Shown: in pieces, positions 1 to 11,165 of the stretch
How the letters are laid out: every line of letters begins with the position of its first letter
Numbering within the stretch: the stretch's first letter is position 1
Assembly: GCA_019614645.1 (NCBI GenBank)
Contig: JABWDB010000003.1
Coordinates: forward strand, 17,197,001-17,261,000
Length of the DNA: 64,000 nt
Source of the DNA: Stratiolaelaps scimitus
Lineage: Eukaryota > Arthropoda > Arachnida > Mesostigmata > Laelapidae
Direction of reading: 5' to 3'
Made by a program: the position numbers and the translations under genes
The notes under the pieces: generated by a model
What the model was told of the DNA's origin: nothing
The model's input: the letters and a program-made list of their open reading frames with translations, nothing else
Database searches by the model: none

Positions 1-800
1 TCCAGTGAATGGCGGTGAACGATTGAGAGGCTTCGCTCACTGACACTCGTTAGCCCGATCGGCCTCCCGCAACAAGACGAACGCGCGAAGGCTCTGCGGG
101 ACAGCTGACCCAGAGGAGAAGGCGGCTACCACGAACAAACAGTAGCATCTGCCGAAGTAGCGGCGATTGGCAAGTGACAACGAGCTGTGGGCGAAATGGT
201 CGATTGCTTGACAAAGTGGTCGATTGCTCCCCGATGACTACGGGACAGATGGAGCGCCAGCTAGCCAATCGGCTGTGTTACCTGTGAAAACGGCACAAAA
301 AACAGCAACAACGTCACAACATGACAACAACAACAGCAACAACGTCACAACAACGACAACAGCAACAACGACACGCCGCTGTAACATCAATCAGCAGCAG
401 GAACAGCAAGAAGTCACCAACACATGGTGTTGCGGCCAAGCGACTGACACGAGGAGAGAACAGCCGGCAAGAACTCAGTGCTAGTTGACTACCAAGTTCA
501 GCGTTCACTCCTCCTCATTCGACTGAGTATTTCGTAGAAGTTCGTTAGAAGCCGCCTGGCTGTTATGGCAGCGTATATGCTGCTGCTATTTGTGTATACG
601 ACGAGATCCATCGACAACGAGGATAGAGACACATAGCGAGAGCTGAATGACGGTGTGAGAGGCAGCGTGAGAGGGCGACGCTGGCTGATTATTATAGAGA
701 GATTAGTTATATCGCTATAAATACTACAGCCCTCGTACGAACATTATTAGTGTTCCACATTTTGTCGTCCAGTTTGCACTACGTTACTATTCTCACTCAG

Positions 801-802
801 AA

Positions 803-837
<35 letters not shown>

Positions 838-838
838 G
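801..838. repeat. (AG)n microsatellite
   Basis: AG dinucleotides with one CG interruption. Confidence 0.9.
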
Positions 839-2483
839 CAAAACGCAAAGCCGGGTGCAGCCACCCGTACGCTGTAGAGTTAATTAAAGAGCGTTCATAG
901 TGCCTTGTAAGAATCTCTGATATTATATATATATATATATATATCTTAGAGGGATAGCTAACCATTTGTCTGGTCCAAGAAACCAGGCAAGTGGCTGCTT
1001 TGCCGTCGAGCCACTACGATCACACACTACCATCGGTCAGCCGGCTTTGGTCAGTCCGATGTCTCATTGCTGTCTGTTGTGGCCGCTGTTAGCGGCAATC
1101 AGTCTACCTGGCCAGCATATACCACAGATATCTGGTTGAGACGTAACCTGCAAATGTCGATCTCTATACTGTCTATAATATTCATTATAAATCCTGCTGC
1201 CAGTAGACGATATGATATGTGTTGAATCAATGCATTTCTGAATCGGCATCAGCCTATTTGCCGGCGACAGGCGCAACCGACTCATTACGAACATACATAA
1301 ACAAAATTACTGCTCATGCTTGTACAGTACTACTAACCCGTGGGTTGTCAAACAGCTCTGTCCAGATGACAGCAAGTAGTAGCGGTAGCAGCAACAACAT
1401 CTACCGCCGGCATCGGCACGAGTGGCTGATCGCGTCGTTCTCATAACCTTTGCCAGCCGTTCTCATCATCTGCTCTCGATATCGAGACCCTGACACACAC
1501 CGACAAATTCTTCACTCAGCCTAAACTCACTCGGGCTTCTATTCTACACGGATATCGATGCACAACGCACATGGGGAGACGCACAAGTCGGCTGCTCGAT
1601 ATGAGGCACATGAACGAGCAAATGAAATCACAGAAGTAATTTGGCAGAGCAGCGACTACGAACTCGAATTTCGTCAACAAACGTTCCTCGTTAATTTTTC
1701 CCCCTCCCGTCTCTCTCTCGCTATATCTGTCTTTCGTGCAGCAGCCGTTGTCGATTGACGACGAAATTCATTGAGTTTCCCAGCCGCTGCGTGTCCACCT
1801 GATGCAGGTTGCAGGATTTTCCTGCTGAGGGCGACAACGGTTATGGAACAGGGACGATGAAGCAGGCGACGATATTTCTGCCTTCGAGCTCGACTTCGTT
1901 TCTCCTCGGGCCTTCGCAGTCTTCTGGAACGGAACGCCGCCGCCGCGGTGACGGCTGCTGCTGCTGCAGCTGTAGTAGTTCTCTGTAGTAGCTGCTACCA
2001 CCACAACCACTACTAGCACCACCACCACCACCACGACTACACTACACTACAGCCCCCAGCGGTGATCGTCGCACCTCTGTCTGGCCGTCCGTCTGTCCGT
2101 TCGTCGTCGCTGCGTGCAACGGGCAGCAAAGCCACACAGCCAACGAGCCAACTCGGTCGCTCCAAACTATTGTTGCACTGCTGCTGCAACTGCCGAGTCT
2201 GTGGAAGTCTGCTCTTGCAGCGGCGGCTGGTGCTGCTGCTGCTGCCAGTTACTCTGTAGCAGCAGCAGCGGGAGAGATAGGGTTGGGTTGGGTACGTCTC
2301 TATCTCTCTCTCTCTCTCTCCGCAAGCCACTGAACAGCAACAACAACAGCAACACCGTCGTCAGCAGCCACAGTCACTAGTGGCGTAAGTGGTAGTACAG
2401 CAGCTTCAAGAGGTCAGTGAGTATCCTCACAGTCTGAAGGCTGAGGGCTGTCGCATCGAGGACCAGCTGAGAGTCAGCTCAAA

Positions 2484-2496
2484 AATGCTGCTGGTG
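2484..2496 (+). promoter_or_regulatory. Splice donor after a short Met-Leu-Leu opening
   Basis: AAAATGCTGCTG|GTGAGTATCC. A start codon three codons before a near-consensus donor would suit a first coding exon with a long first intron. Confidence 0.25.
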
Positions 2497-3319
2497 AGTA
2501 TCCAGCGAAATCACGATCGTAGCTGCCACTGCTACGCCAGTGGCTCCGCCGTATTCCAACTAAGCCGCTCCGCCAATGGGTCCAACTACGCCCCTCCGTC
2601 AGTGAGTCCAACTCCAGCACGGGTTGGAAGCAGCAGCCATCCAGTCGGCCGTACTGGTCATCGAACAGACAGGAGCAGGAGCGAACCGCGACCACCGCCA
2701 CCACAAAGAACAACAACAAGCCGCGGGCTGTCGTCGTGGTACAGAAACAGCGCCAACCGGCTGACTGGCTGTCTGTCTATATTATTCCGCCGGCAGCCAG
2801 CAGGGCTCCTTTGTCGAACGGCTTTCACTTCCCCACTCTCTCTCTCTCTCTCTGATTCTCTCCTCGCGGTATGACTGCCTGTTTGTTTTTCTCGCCCATT
2901 TGCGCGCTGACTGAGCCGACCTTCTCCTCGTGTTGAGTCTCACCCTAGGCAGATGCTGCTGCTGCTGCTGCCGGCACTGACGCTGGCTCGCCCACTCGCC
3001 AGACCCCGGCTCTTGCTGTGTTGTGTCGGTCAACATCTCTGCTGTCTTCTGCTGCTGCTGCTGCTGCTCTCGTATGGGGGCCTGCGGGCGAGGGAGTCGT
3101 TGCGGGTTCCGTCGGAGCAGTCGGTGCGGCTCTCAGCGGCGGCGCCCGGCAGACGACGACGGCTCAACGGTGGCAGTCGCCGCTGCCGCAGCTCAGTGGC
3201 AAAGTCAAGAACGGAGCTTGCTCAAGAGGTTGCAAATGAGACGGTGCTCCATAGTAGCCGTAACCACCACCCCCTCGGATCGGTCGCGAAAAGGCTAGCA
3301 AGCATCCAAGGGTAAATGG

Positions 3320-4850
3320 GCAATTCGATGTTTACGACAACAGCAGAGCCTGCACAATGGGGGGAAAGGGGCGGACGGTCGGGCAGACCAAACATCAGAG
3401 GTGCACACATGGTCTGAAGCAGGGTCAGAACATGAGCTGTCAAATGGCGTACTCATGGGGAACTTTGTTGCGTCATACTTAGCGAGCAAGTTTGTCTCTG
3501 AAGGCACGTGCGTCGCTCGCTTGGTCAATCGGATTATGCTGAGATCATATTCAGTGCCTTGTAGGCAGAGTACGGCGAATTTAGCAAATTGAGTATTGGC
3601 ATGCAACTCAATTCCGACAAAAAGGAATGGCATCCATCCTTCGCCTAACTAGTTCTTGTACAAAGTTGAACAGAAATACGTTATTGAGTTTAGAAGGAAT
3701 TTTCGAGTAGATGACTCAAAGATGTTGGTCCGAGCAACTTGCGTGGGGGCACCGTAATAGAAAGACAAAACATAGTTTGTATCTTATGCTGAGGTACGTG
3801 CTTCCATCGAATCATAAAGTCGATTGAGACTTGCTCGGAAATACGTTAATATAATGAGTGAAGGTTTTGCCCCAAATTCTTCTTAATGTATTGTTAAACG
3901 ATTGATCAGAATAGAGTCGAAATGCTCCTTAAAAAAATCGACGTGCTTTAATGGTGAACAATTTTCCTGCCTACTTCATATATATATATATTCGAAGTTA
4001 TCAATATTGTTCACTTCCCAACAGGACTCATCTATTCCAGGGTTGAGCCGTTGATATTTATGTGGCTTATTTGGCTTATAAATGTCTTTAATTTTGAGAG
4101 TCTATTACGTCGGAACATAGGTAATAATATGTTTTTACTTACTTTGAATACACATACATTTATTACCATTATATTTAAATGAATGAGCGGATCTCAATCA
4201 GTATCGTACCTGTCACTGTCTATAAGTCTCGCCCATCGATCCCGCAGCATCTCGACATGGGACGCGATCCAGCCAATTTCGGACCTATACTTATTATGTC
4301 TTGAAGCTTTGCCCTGCAGGCCGTGCTCCATGGATCTGAATGGGTGCTGGTCTCACGGGGCAATGTCTGTGCTATACACCGGGTGTGGCAACATTTCTTA
4401 GTCGAAATCAGTTACAGAACAGCCAGTCGCCAAAACAACATGGGCCTTAGCTTTGTTATGGTGCAATATCATTTTTCGCCGTCTTTTTCTCCTGCACGGC
4501 CGTATCCTGTCAACTTGTCTGCTTAATCGGCTCAATTGACGTATGTCACGGTCCGCGTCGACCGTTCAGTTCATTACAGAGTAGTCCCCCGTCGGATTCC
4601 ACCTAAATTGACATCGCTCCCTTATGGGTCTGAACTCTAGGTCTAACCACTCCTTTTCGCGTTGGGGATTATCGTAAAATGGCAATTTTTCCTGGCTAGT
4701 CGAGCAAGCAAATGGTGAGCTAAGTGCCTATGGCATCTTCGTTGAGAACACGTGACATCTACCAGCCATTTGGATTTTCCCTGGCTTATCTAGACGATAC
4801 ACGATAGCTGTCCGGGAAACTCCCAGGTAATTGGCGAGCTATAAGGGTTA
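3320..4850. other. No gene seen
   Basis: AT-rich, with short unsupported open frames. Fragments ending in TTTTCCTGGCT near 4690 and TTTTCCCTGGCT near 4777 may be further mini-retroposon tails. Confidence 0.4.
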
Positions 4851-4853
4851 GAT

Positions 4854-5072
4854 AGACGGGGGTACCGCACGCTATCGACGGAAGCGCTTCTTGTTTTAGG
4901 CAGGAGGCTGCCGTGGGATCTCCTAGCTGGAGAGCGCGGAGAGAGGGCCCTGGGCGGCGAGCTCCGATTGCCGGTACCACTGTCAACATGGGGAGCTATC
5001 CAATTGTACGACTCAGGCCCTGACTGGACACGGTCGGTTCCAGGGCTGCGAGCCGGACGACGTGGAACATAA
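4854..5072 (+). mobile_element. Non-LTR retrotransposon remnant (R1-like RT C-terminal region)
   Basis: One open frame encodes GYRTLSTEALLVL followed by LPWDLLAGERGER and later SGPDWTRSVPGLRA. From family knowledge, the 'YRT.ST.AL.V..G..P.DLL..ER' string and a following '.WTR.LIPDLR' motif lie C-terminal to the fingers-palm of R1/Jockey-type reverse transcriptases. A stop and apparent frameshifts bound the frame, so it is dead. It is GC-richer than its surroundings. Confidence 0.6.
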
Positions 5073-5134
5073 AATTCTTCGCCGTGAGGCACTCGAGAGG
5101 GGAGCGAGAGACGCAGGCTCGGGTGCCGTTCCAC

Positions 5135-5163
5135 ATGTCGGCTGTGAGTCAGCCTGGAAAATT
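5135..5163 (+). mobile_element. Mini-retroposon tail fragment
   Basis: GTCGGCTGTGAGTCAGCC followed by TGGAAAATT, directly after the GC-rich retrotransposon remnant at 4.85-5.07 kb. Only the hairpin and tail are present. Confidence 0.5.
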
Positions 5164-5782
5164 CACTAGGCCCCAAGCAATGACTTTCGACGCCCGCCCG
5201 GGAGCTCGGATTGTGGACAGGCGTTAATGCTTTGTTTGGGGAAACCCGTGTTTAGTGTGTGATTCCCACATTAATAACTACGGCGAGGTGATACAGGTTC
5301 GTCATGTATTCCTGAAATCCTCCACAAACAAAACACTGTCTTATGTGAAAATGATTCGTAAAAAAGCCCGCCAAACATGAAGATGGCGATCATTACTTCT
5401 GTAGTGACCTATAATTATGGGAAATGTACACATAATCTCATAGATATGTAAGAGAATGATTTAGGTTCCTACTGTAACCGTTGATTCTATTTTAGGGCAT
5501 TTGTGTAATTACTATCTTCTATTCCAGTTAGTCCCTTACGGCAATTAATATTATTATTGTCTTCAACGTATGGCCTCACGTGGATACGTCGTTGAAATCG
5601 GACTTACGCACCATTTGTGGAAATTGTTCACATGTTCAATGATTGAAATATTGGTAGTGTCATAAATATCAAGTTGCGCACAATATGCGGACCACATTCA
5701 TTATAATAGTGGAAGTACGATTACGAATTTTCAAGCCCATTCTAAAAGTGAGCCTGCCCTCTCAATTTTGCCGAGATGTAAA

Positions 5783-5868
5783 CTCTTTTTCGAGCTGACC
5801 GTCAGCTGTTCCCCTATCTGTTTTTTTTTTTTCGAGCTGACCCTTAGTTGTTTCCCTATCTGACAGGC
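5783..5868 (-). mobile_element. Two tandem degenerate mini-retroposon tails
   Basis: TTTTTCGAGCTGACCGTCAGC and, after a T-run, TTTCGAGCTGACCCTTAG, each followed by a similar CCCTATCTG. On the minus strand each reads as the hairpin plus CGAAAAA. Confidence 0.4.
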
Positions 5869-6039
5869 CTCAGCTCTTAACCTTTAGGTATTACTATGAG
5901 GACCTGTCGGGGCCACCTTTACCAAGATGTAAATCGCTCACTAGGGTCCCCTCTACTGAAGCATTTCAACAGATCCGAAAGCAGCGTTCAATACGAATCG
6001 TAAACTTTCCTTGACTGATGGATAATGCGGAAAACAAAT

Positions 6040-6249
6040 GTCCATGTGATGCCGATTCTCATGTGTGTATCCACAGTATGGAACACAGGTCTAGCTAACG
6101 ATAACGGGCTCTTACAGAAGAAATTGGTACGATGCTTTGTGTTTACTCGCAACTTCGAATCGAATGCAGCAGTTTATAATTATAGATTGGAAGAACTTCG
6201 TAATAGTGATTTAAACATCCTAAAGAGACTGAAGAATAACCTACACTAG
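6040..6249 (+). pseudogene. Second, diverged LINE reverse-transcriptase tail remnant
   Basis: Open frame reading MPILMCVSTVWNTG, LLQKKLVRCF, then YNYRLEELRNSDLNILKRLK. It resembles the 'P.L.Y.S.VW.P...LQ...R...Y..RL..L...L..R' end of non-LTR reverse transcriptases. The fit is loose and the frame is short, so confidence is modest. Confidence 0.35.
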
Positions 6250-6259
6250 AACAAGGTGT

Positions 6260-7197
6260 TCATCACTACGATTCCCACTGTCACTAGAAGATAATTGAGC
6301 ATCTGCATGGATAATTGAACATCTGAACATCGACATAGCTTTCTTTCGCCTTTATTTGTTGTGTCAAATAAAGTGTATTCTATTGTAATGAAATAATGCT
6401 CGGCCTAAGAGCAGAGAACCCGTCGAAAGGTAAGCCATATGCGAATATATTAGAATATACAAATTTGATTAACCCACTCGAGAACAACACATTTTACACA
6501 TTGTTAATTAGCAAGGCTAACTTTGTCAATATCGCCCACTGGCAACTATGATCCTCCAATTAGGTCGCTTGATTTGAAATTCAACAACCCAACAGTCCCC
6601 AAATACCCTGGGACCACCTTTGCGCCTATAGATCTGGGGGGGACAGGTGAGGGCACCTGCATACTTCTAAGGGTAAACCATTCGGTCAGCGGTGAGCTCG
6701 GATACGTTATTACCTACTGAAATCTAGGTCGGAAGCTAAGCAGACACAGGACTATCAGTATCTATCAGGATAGATACAAAGATACTCGCTATAGACAAAT
6801 TAAGCAGTGAAAGATGTCTAACATTTTTATATATCGCACAGTTCTCCGGTCGTGTGCAACTCGTCGTTGACACAACCAAATATTTGCAGGCATAGCCTTG
6901 GCAACATATGCGTCACGAATGACGATTTTGACATGAATTGACTCGGCGGAGACAAATAATAGCATATTTCGACAGTAATAACTCGCCACAACATTTTTTG
7001 GCTTTTGATCCACGTGTCACTACGTTCTATTCTATATAAGTAGATTGTAGTAGTGGCACAGCACAACCGAGAGCAGAAATACTTCAACGTTGCCACGTAG
7101 AGAGTCAGCCAAGTACGAGTTAGTCGTCATTTGGATTCGGTTGAATCGAGACGCGTTTCGACGACCAGCAACTCATGATGCATTGTTTATAGCTCAA

Positions 7198-7238
<41 letters not shown>

Positions 7239-8970
7239 TATTGTACTGTTATAACCGAATTGTGGCTTTATCCAAGTGCTTGTGCTTATTTTGGCGGCTC
7301 GTATCCTTTGAGCATGGATCTGCAGGAAACGGCTTAACAGGAAATTATAATCTCAATACATTTGTGTTATATTAAACTAAATGGGATAAAATTGTTCGGT
7401 CGCCTCCCCTCGTGTAAACATTGGACACACTGCAAAAGTGGCAATTCGCTTCAACACTTCCAAAGCAACAGCAAATATAAAGTGTGCGAATGGTATTTTA
7501 GATCAGCTTATATTTGCCCTTACATCTCAAATTGTTCGGCTCGAATTATACAATTTAAATTATACACCCCGCACGTCTCTGAAGTCCTGGCCGCCTGAGT
7601 GTTCCGAGTACGCTAGTTTACACTAGGCAGCATCGTTATCTGGCAAAATGCTTTATGAACACAGTCGTCGTGAATATAAGTATATTATTATTAATATGGA
7701 TCACAGTCTGTATTTATACGCGATCGGCTTCCACAAGTGCCAGTCACGTATCAGTACTTGGAGATAACGTGGAGTGTTTAACCATACACTCGTGTCTCCT
7801 AGATCAATGGGTTCCAAGGAAGACATGAATTTTCGAGTTCTCTGCAATTTCCCGCGATTTTTTTAAATCTTCCAATGTATCTATGTTATATAATAACAGG
7901 TTTTCGGAAATTCACACAACCGTAAAAATAGCAACTGCACCACCATGGAGGATTACCGATTTATTGGAACATCATACGTGGCGTCTCTGTCGAAGGCTAG
8001 AACCGTTCATAAGGTTGGGTAATCTGACAGGGATACGCGACTTTGCGAGTGCGTTCAAGGAAGTGTGTTTCTTTTGAACACTTAGCTGGGCATTTCTATG
8101 ATCAGTTGAAGAACTCTCGTGAACGCCCCACAACTCTTTGGACCACCAGTACATAAAGAAATTTACATAAACATTAACACAGATTTGGTGTACTTATTGC
8201 ATTTGCACTGGACTTTTGATCCACAACAGACAATATTGGAGTCATTTATTCCTGCTCGTTACGACCTGGAAACCCATCTTCTTTGGGTTTTAATAGTGAC
8301 GATACTCGCCATCAGATTTTGGGCGTGCTCTACATTTGCCGCGATCTCATTTCCCCTGGCCTTTACTGACATTACGCATCCATTGACACGATCATTAATA
8401 TTAGTAATAGTTGTAAATACGCCAGCCAGAGCGCTATCATCCAGTTCATGTAAGGCTCGGAAAATAAAATAGCGATAATTGCAACCATGGTGAGGCTAAT
8501 AATAGCTTGACCAAACAGCATCGTAACGCATTCGGTTAACGGGCAACTGACGACAAAAAGCGCTGCATCGCACGTAATGGAAGCAGTTTGATTCGAGTGA
8601 AGGCTTCGTTTTCAGCCATGCTAAGGGCTGAACTGTTCGAACAGCCAATAAGAACGGTGGATAACGCCGAAACATTATTGTCCCCAACGGTTTTCCCTGC
8701 GGCGGAATCCTGTTCAGTTCTACCTAGGACAATCAAAGCGATGTGTCCACACATCTCTCGATGTCACTGAGCTCCCAATTCCCGTTCGTCCGGTTCCCCT
8801 TTGTTTCAGTTGCACTGTTGTTTGAAGTGACGACAACATATTGTTGTTGTCGCAAGGGCAGAAACCTCTCAGTGAACATATCCACCGACTGAACTGACGG
8901 TTTCGTTTTTGGTTCCAATTAGAAATCAACTATTCCTATTGCTGTCTTGGACTCTGGTTTACGGCTGGCC
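6260..8970. other. No gene seen
   Basis: Contains a (TA)13 palindrome flanked by ACAATAATATA and TATATTATTGT near 7199-7244. Open frames at 8.1-8.9 kb have no motif. Confidence 0.4.
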
Positions 8971-8975
8971 CGAAG

Positions 8976-9017
8976 CTCTCCCCTTATCAGACATGTCTCT
9001 GTCTGATAAGGGGAGAG
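8976..9017. repeat. Perfect 18-bp inverted repeat
   Basis: CTCTCCCCTTATCAGACA, a 6-nt loop TGTCTC, then the exact reverse complement. Each arm contains a GATAAG/CTTATC core. It is too short for a typical pre-miRNA; an extruding palindrome or paired GATA-factor site is possible. Confidence 0.85.
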
Positions 9018-9377
9018 ATGTCATCTTATACGCATACTGCGGTCAGCTTATTCGCATAGTGCGATCACGACCGAGAACTACCGGGTGAGAACGATAAGGT
9101 CATCATTTTGATGTGGTTTCATCTCGCGCCGTGACCCATTCGATCCACGCAATATATTCGACATTTTGAGTCACTTTACCTCTCGCACCCCGTCGCAGTC
9201 CCTCCTGTGTTAGAGGGACTAGAAGAGCGTAACTCGCGTCTCTAGATCCTCCGTACTTAATTATACACATGACAGTGAAGGGTTTTCGAGTAACACAACA
9301 ATTTATTCATTCCAAATGTTTAGAACAAATGCATCGTCTCTGCATATGCTTGTACATATAACGTTTTTCTATGTTTG

Positions 9378-9456
9378 TAGGTGCGTGTAGGTGTGTGTGT
9401 GTAGGCGCGTAGGTGTGTGTGTGTAGGCGCGTAGGTGTGTGTGTGTGTGTGTGTGT
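9378..9456 (+). repeat. GT-rich minisatellite
   Basis: A unit of about 22 bp (GTAGGTGTGTGTGTGTAGGC plus GC) repeats two to three times and passes into a plain (GT)n run. Confidence 0.85.
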
Positions 9457-9459
9457 CTA

Positions 9460-11060
9460 ATACAAATCTGATACAAATCCATCTACAGTACAATATTCTC
9501 TCCGTTGGACTATTTCGCGCATGGCCGTTTCTTCTGTCTGGCGACTTGCAGTGATTGAGAATGGTAGCTAGGGCATAAATTAACCTGCTTATTAACATTT
9601 GTACTAGTTACTTCATTATGTATACCGAAGATGTAGTCATCCTCTTAGGACAAGTTTGACATACAGTTCCACGTATTTACATCGTTTTCTTCTAGATATC
9701 TTAATACTACAACATCATCTCTGCCATCCAACCGTGAGGCCGACACGAGAAATATGATTATTTATGCATCTACCATGCTCTCAATAAGCATCATAGCCTC
9801 AAGGATAGCGGGACATGCCCCTTCCACTGCGAACGGTCTTCGTGATGACTCGAAAGATGCGACCTAATTATCTGATTTCTACAACACTTTGACATAAATA
9901 CAGACATAGTCATCAAATCTAGTCATTTATCAGCAGCCTGAAAAATCGTAAAGGATGTTGCTGTGTTTACATAAGTGTCCGATCCGAAACCCAATATCGA
10001 TTGCGTGTACGACCTGTGAGGAACTCGTACATTCTATTGGCGCTTACAACATCCTACGTCATCGTACGATGTCTAAAGAGACAGGCGCAATCGGTCTTGC
10101 TTAATGAGGGTGATCAGACTAGGATCAGTGGGAATACTGCTAATTGAAGACATTGCAATAGATTGCAGGCAACGCTCGAATTAATAATAATAAGAACGTT
10201 ATTGTCTGAAAGCATTATACGCTAACCAACCATTATCTGTATCTCGGTTATTAGTTGGCCTAGTGAAGAAGTTGTTACTAAAGTTATCGTGTTTTGCTTC
10301 GTAGACAGGTGACTATCGTAGAGGACAAAACCAAGTTTACAGCAGTAATAGACATACCTATACAATTAGGAAAAATGTTGCCTTACGATACTTTGTTCGC
10401 GTCCGAGAAAGCTGGCCAGAGTTGGGCGCATCTTGGCTTCTATGTCAGTCATCGAAAATACTATATGATAATAATAATAATAATAATAGAATTAAAAAAT
10501 TTATTCTTAAATACTTCGAATTTAAAGATAACCGTAAAAACGCATCTGTTTGTTTTCAGCTTGCAATGCATTGCAGCTGCTAACACCTGCAGCTGCTGAC
10601 TGACAGTGGCGAGGCCAAGATTGGGCAGATATATTATTCGTTAATATTATGTTAGAAATCTGCTGGCTATTGGAATTCTTCTCATTATGTGCACACATTA
10701 GTTTATGATATGCATAATAATGACTTTGGTAGCGCTGGACACCTGTTGTATACTTTGTACGATGCAACCATGTCACTGTGTGCACATGTACATGTCATCC
10801 CGTTGGCGAGGGAGCAGACTCAATGTGTAAAAGTCATATACTTCCTGGATACCCGTGCATGAGAAGTGCTTGAGAACGACGATTTCGACAACACAAAAAC
10901 ATGGCTGGTGACCTCCCTTCGTGTAGCTGTTCGCGTCCCGATACTGGTATGCTTCGAACAGGCTCTCCATGGCCCTTTGCTGCCGACGTCCTGAGAATGA
11001 GGCGCAAGAGGAAATTGGCGAACTCCTCGATGAACGACGATGCCGTTCGAGCAACTTGGC
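9460..11060. other. 3' flank of the M13 gene, no other gene seen
   Basis: Open frames at 10.77-11.08 kb on the minus strand are off-frame shadows of the last M13 exon. Minus-strand AATAAA at 10505-10500 is a possible distal poly(A) signal. Confidence 0.4.
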
Positions 11061-11065
11061 TAGCT

Positions 11066-11165
11066 CTACCAAACACTGCATTTGCTAACGGGATTCATAG
11101 GAGCTGATGCAGGACATCCGAACGCGGATGAGAACTCGGCCGAATTCGACAAAACTCCGATCACT
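11066..11165 (-). CDS. M13 peptidase exon 17 (C terminus)
   Basis: Completes the Arg codon, then [18 protein letters not shown] and [13 protein letters not shown]. The C-terminal CxxW is invariant in the family. Acceptor catttacag follows a T-rich tract. Confidence 0.96.

Larger units (their letters stand above)
1..3300. other. Triplet- and (AG)n-rich leader-like region
   Basis: Dense CAA/CAG and CTG runs (about 290-420, 1920-2040, 2170-2260, 2330-2360, 2950-3070), (AG)n at 801-838 and several (CT)n tracts. All long open frames here are homopolymeric (poly-Leu, poly-Gln, poly-Cys) and change with frame. On the plus strand GGC|GTAAGT (2386) and ATGCTGCTG|GTGAGT (2484-2495) look like donors, so this may be the 5' end of a gene outside the window. 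Confidence 0.4.

Noticed and set aside
2953..3315. 120-codon open frame with a leucine-rich start like a signal peptide
   Set aside because: The leucines come from CTG repeats; overlapping frames give poly-Cys and poly-Ala, so no real signal peptide is implied.
4790..5176. 128-codon minus-strand open frame
   Set aside because: It overlaps the plus-strand retrotransposon remnant and has no motif; it is a shadow in GC-rich DNA.
6732..6743. GAAGCTAAGCAG, which resembles an internal segment of 5S rRNA
   Set aside because: Only 12 bases match and the neighbouring sequence does not continue the 5S pattern.
8976..9017. Pre-miRNA call for the 18-bp palindrome
   Set aside because: The stem is too short for Drosha/Dicer products of about 22 nt and the flanks do not extend the pairing.
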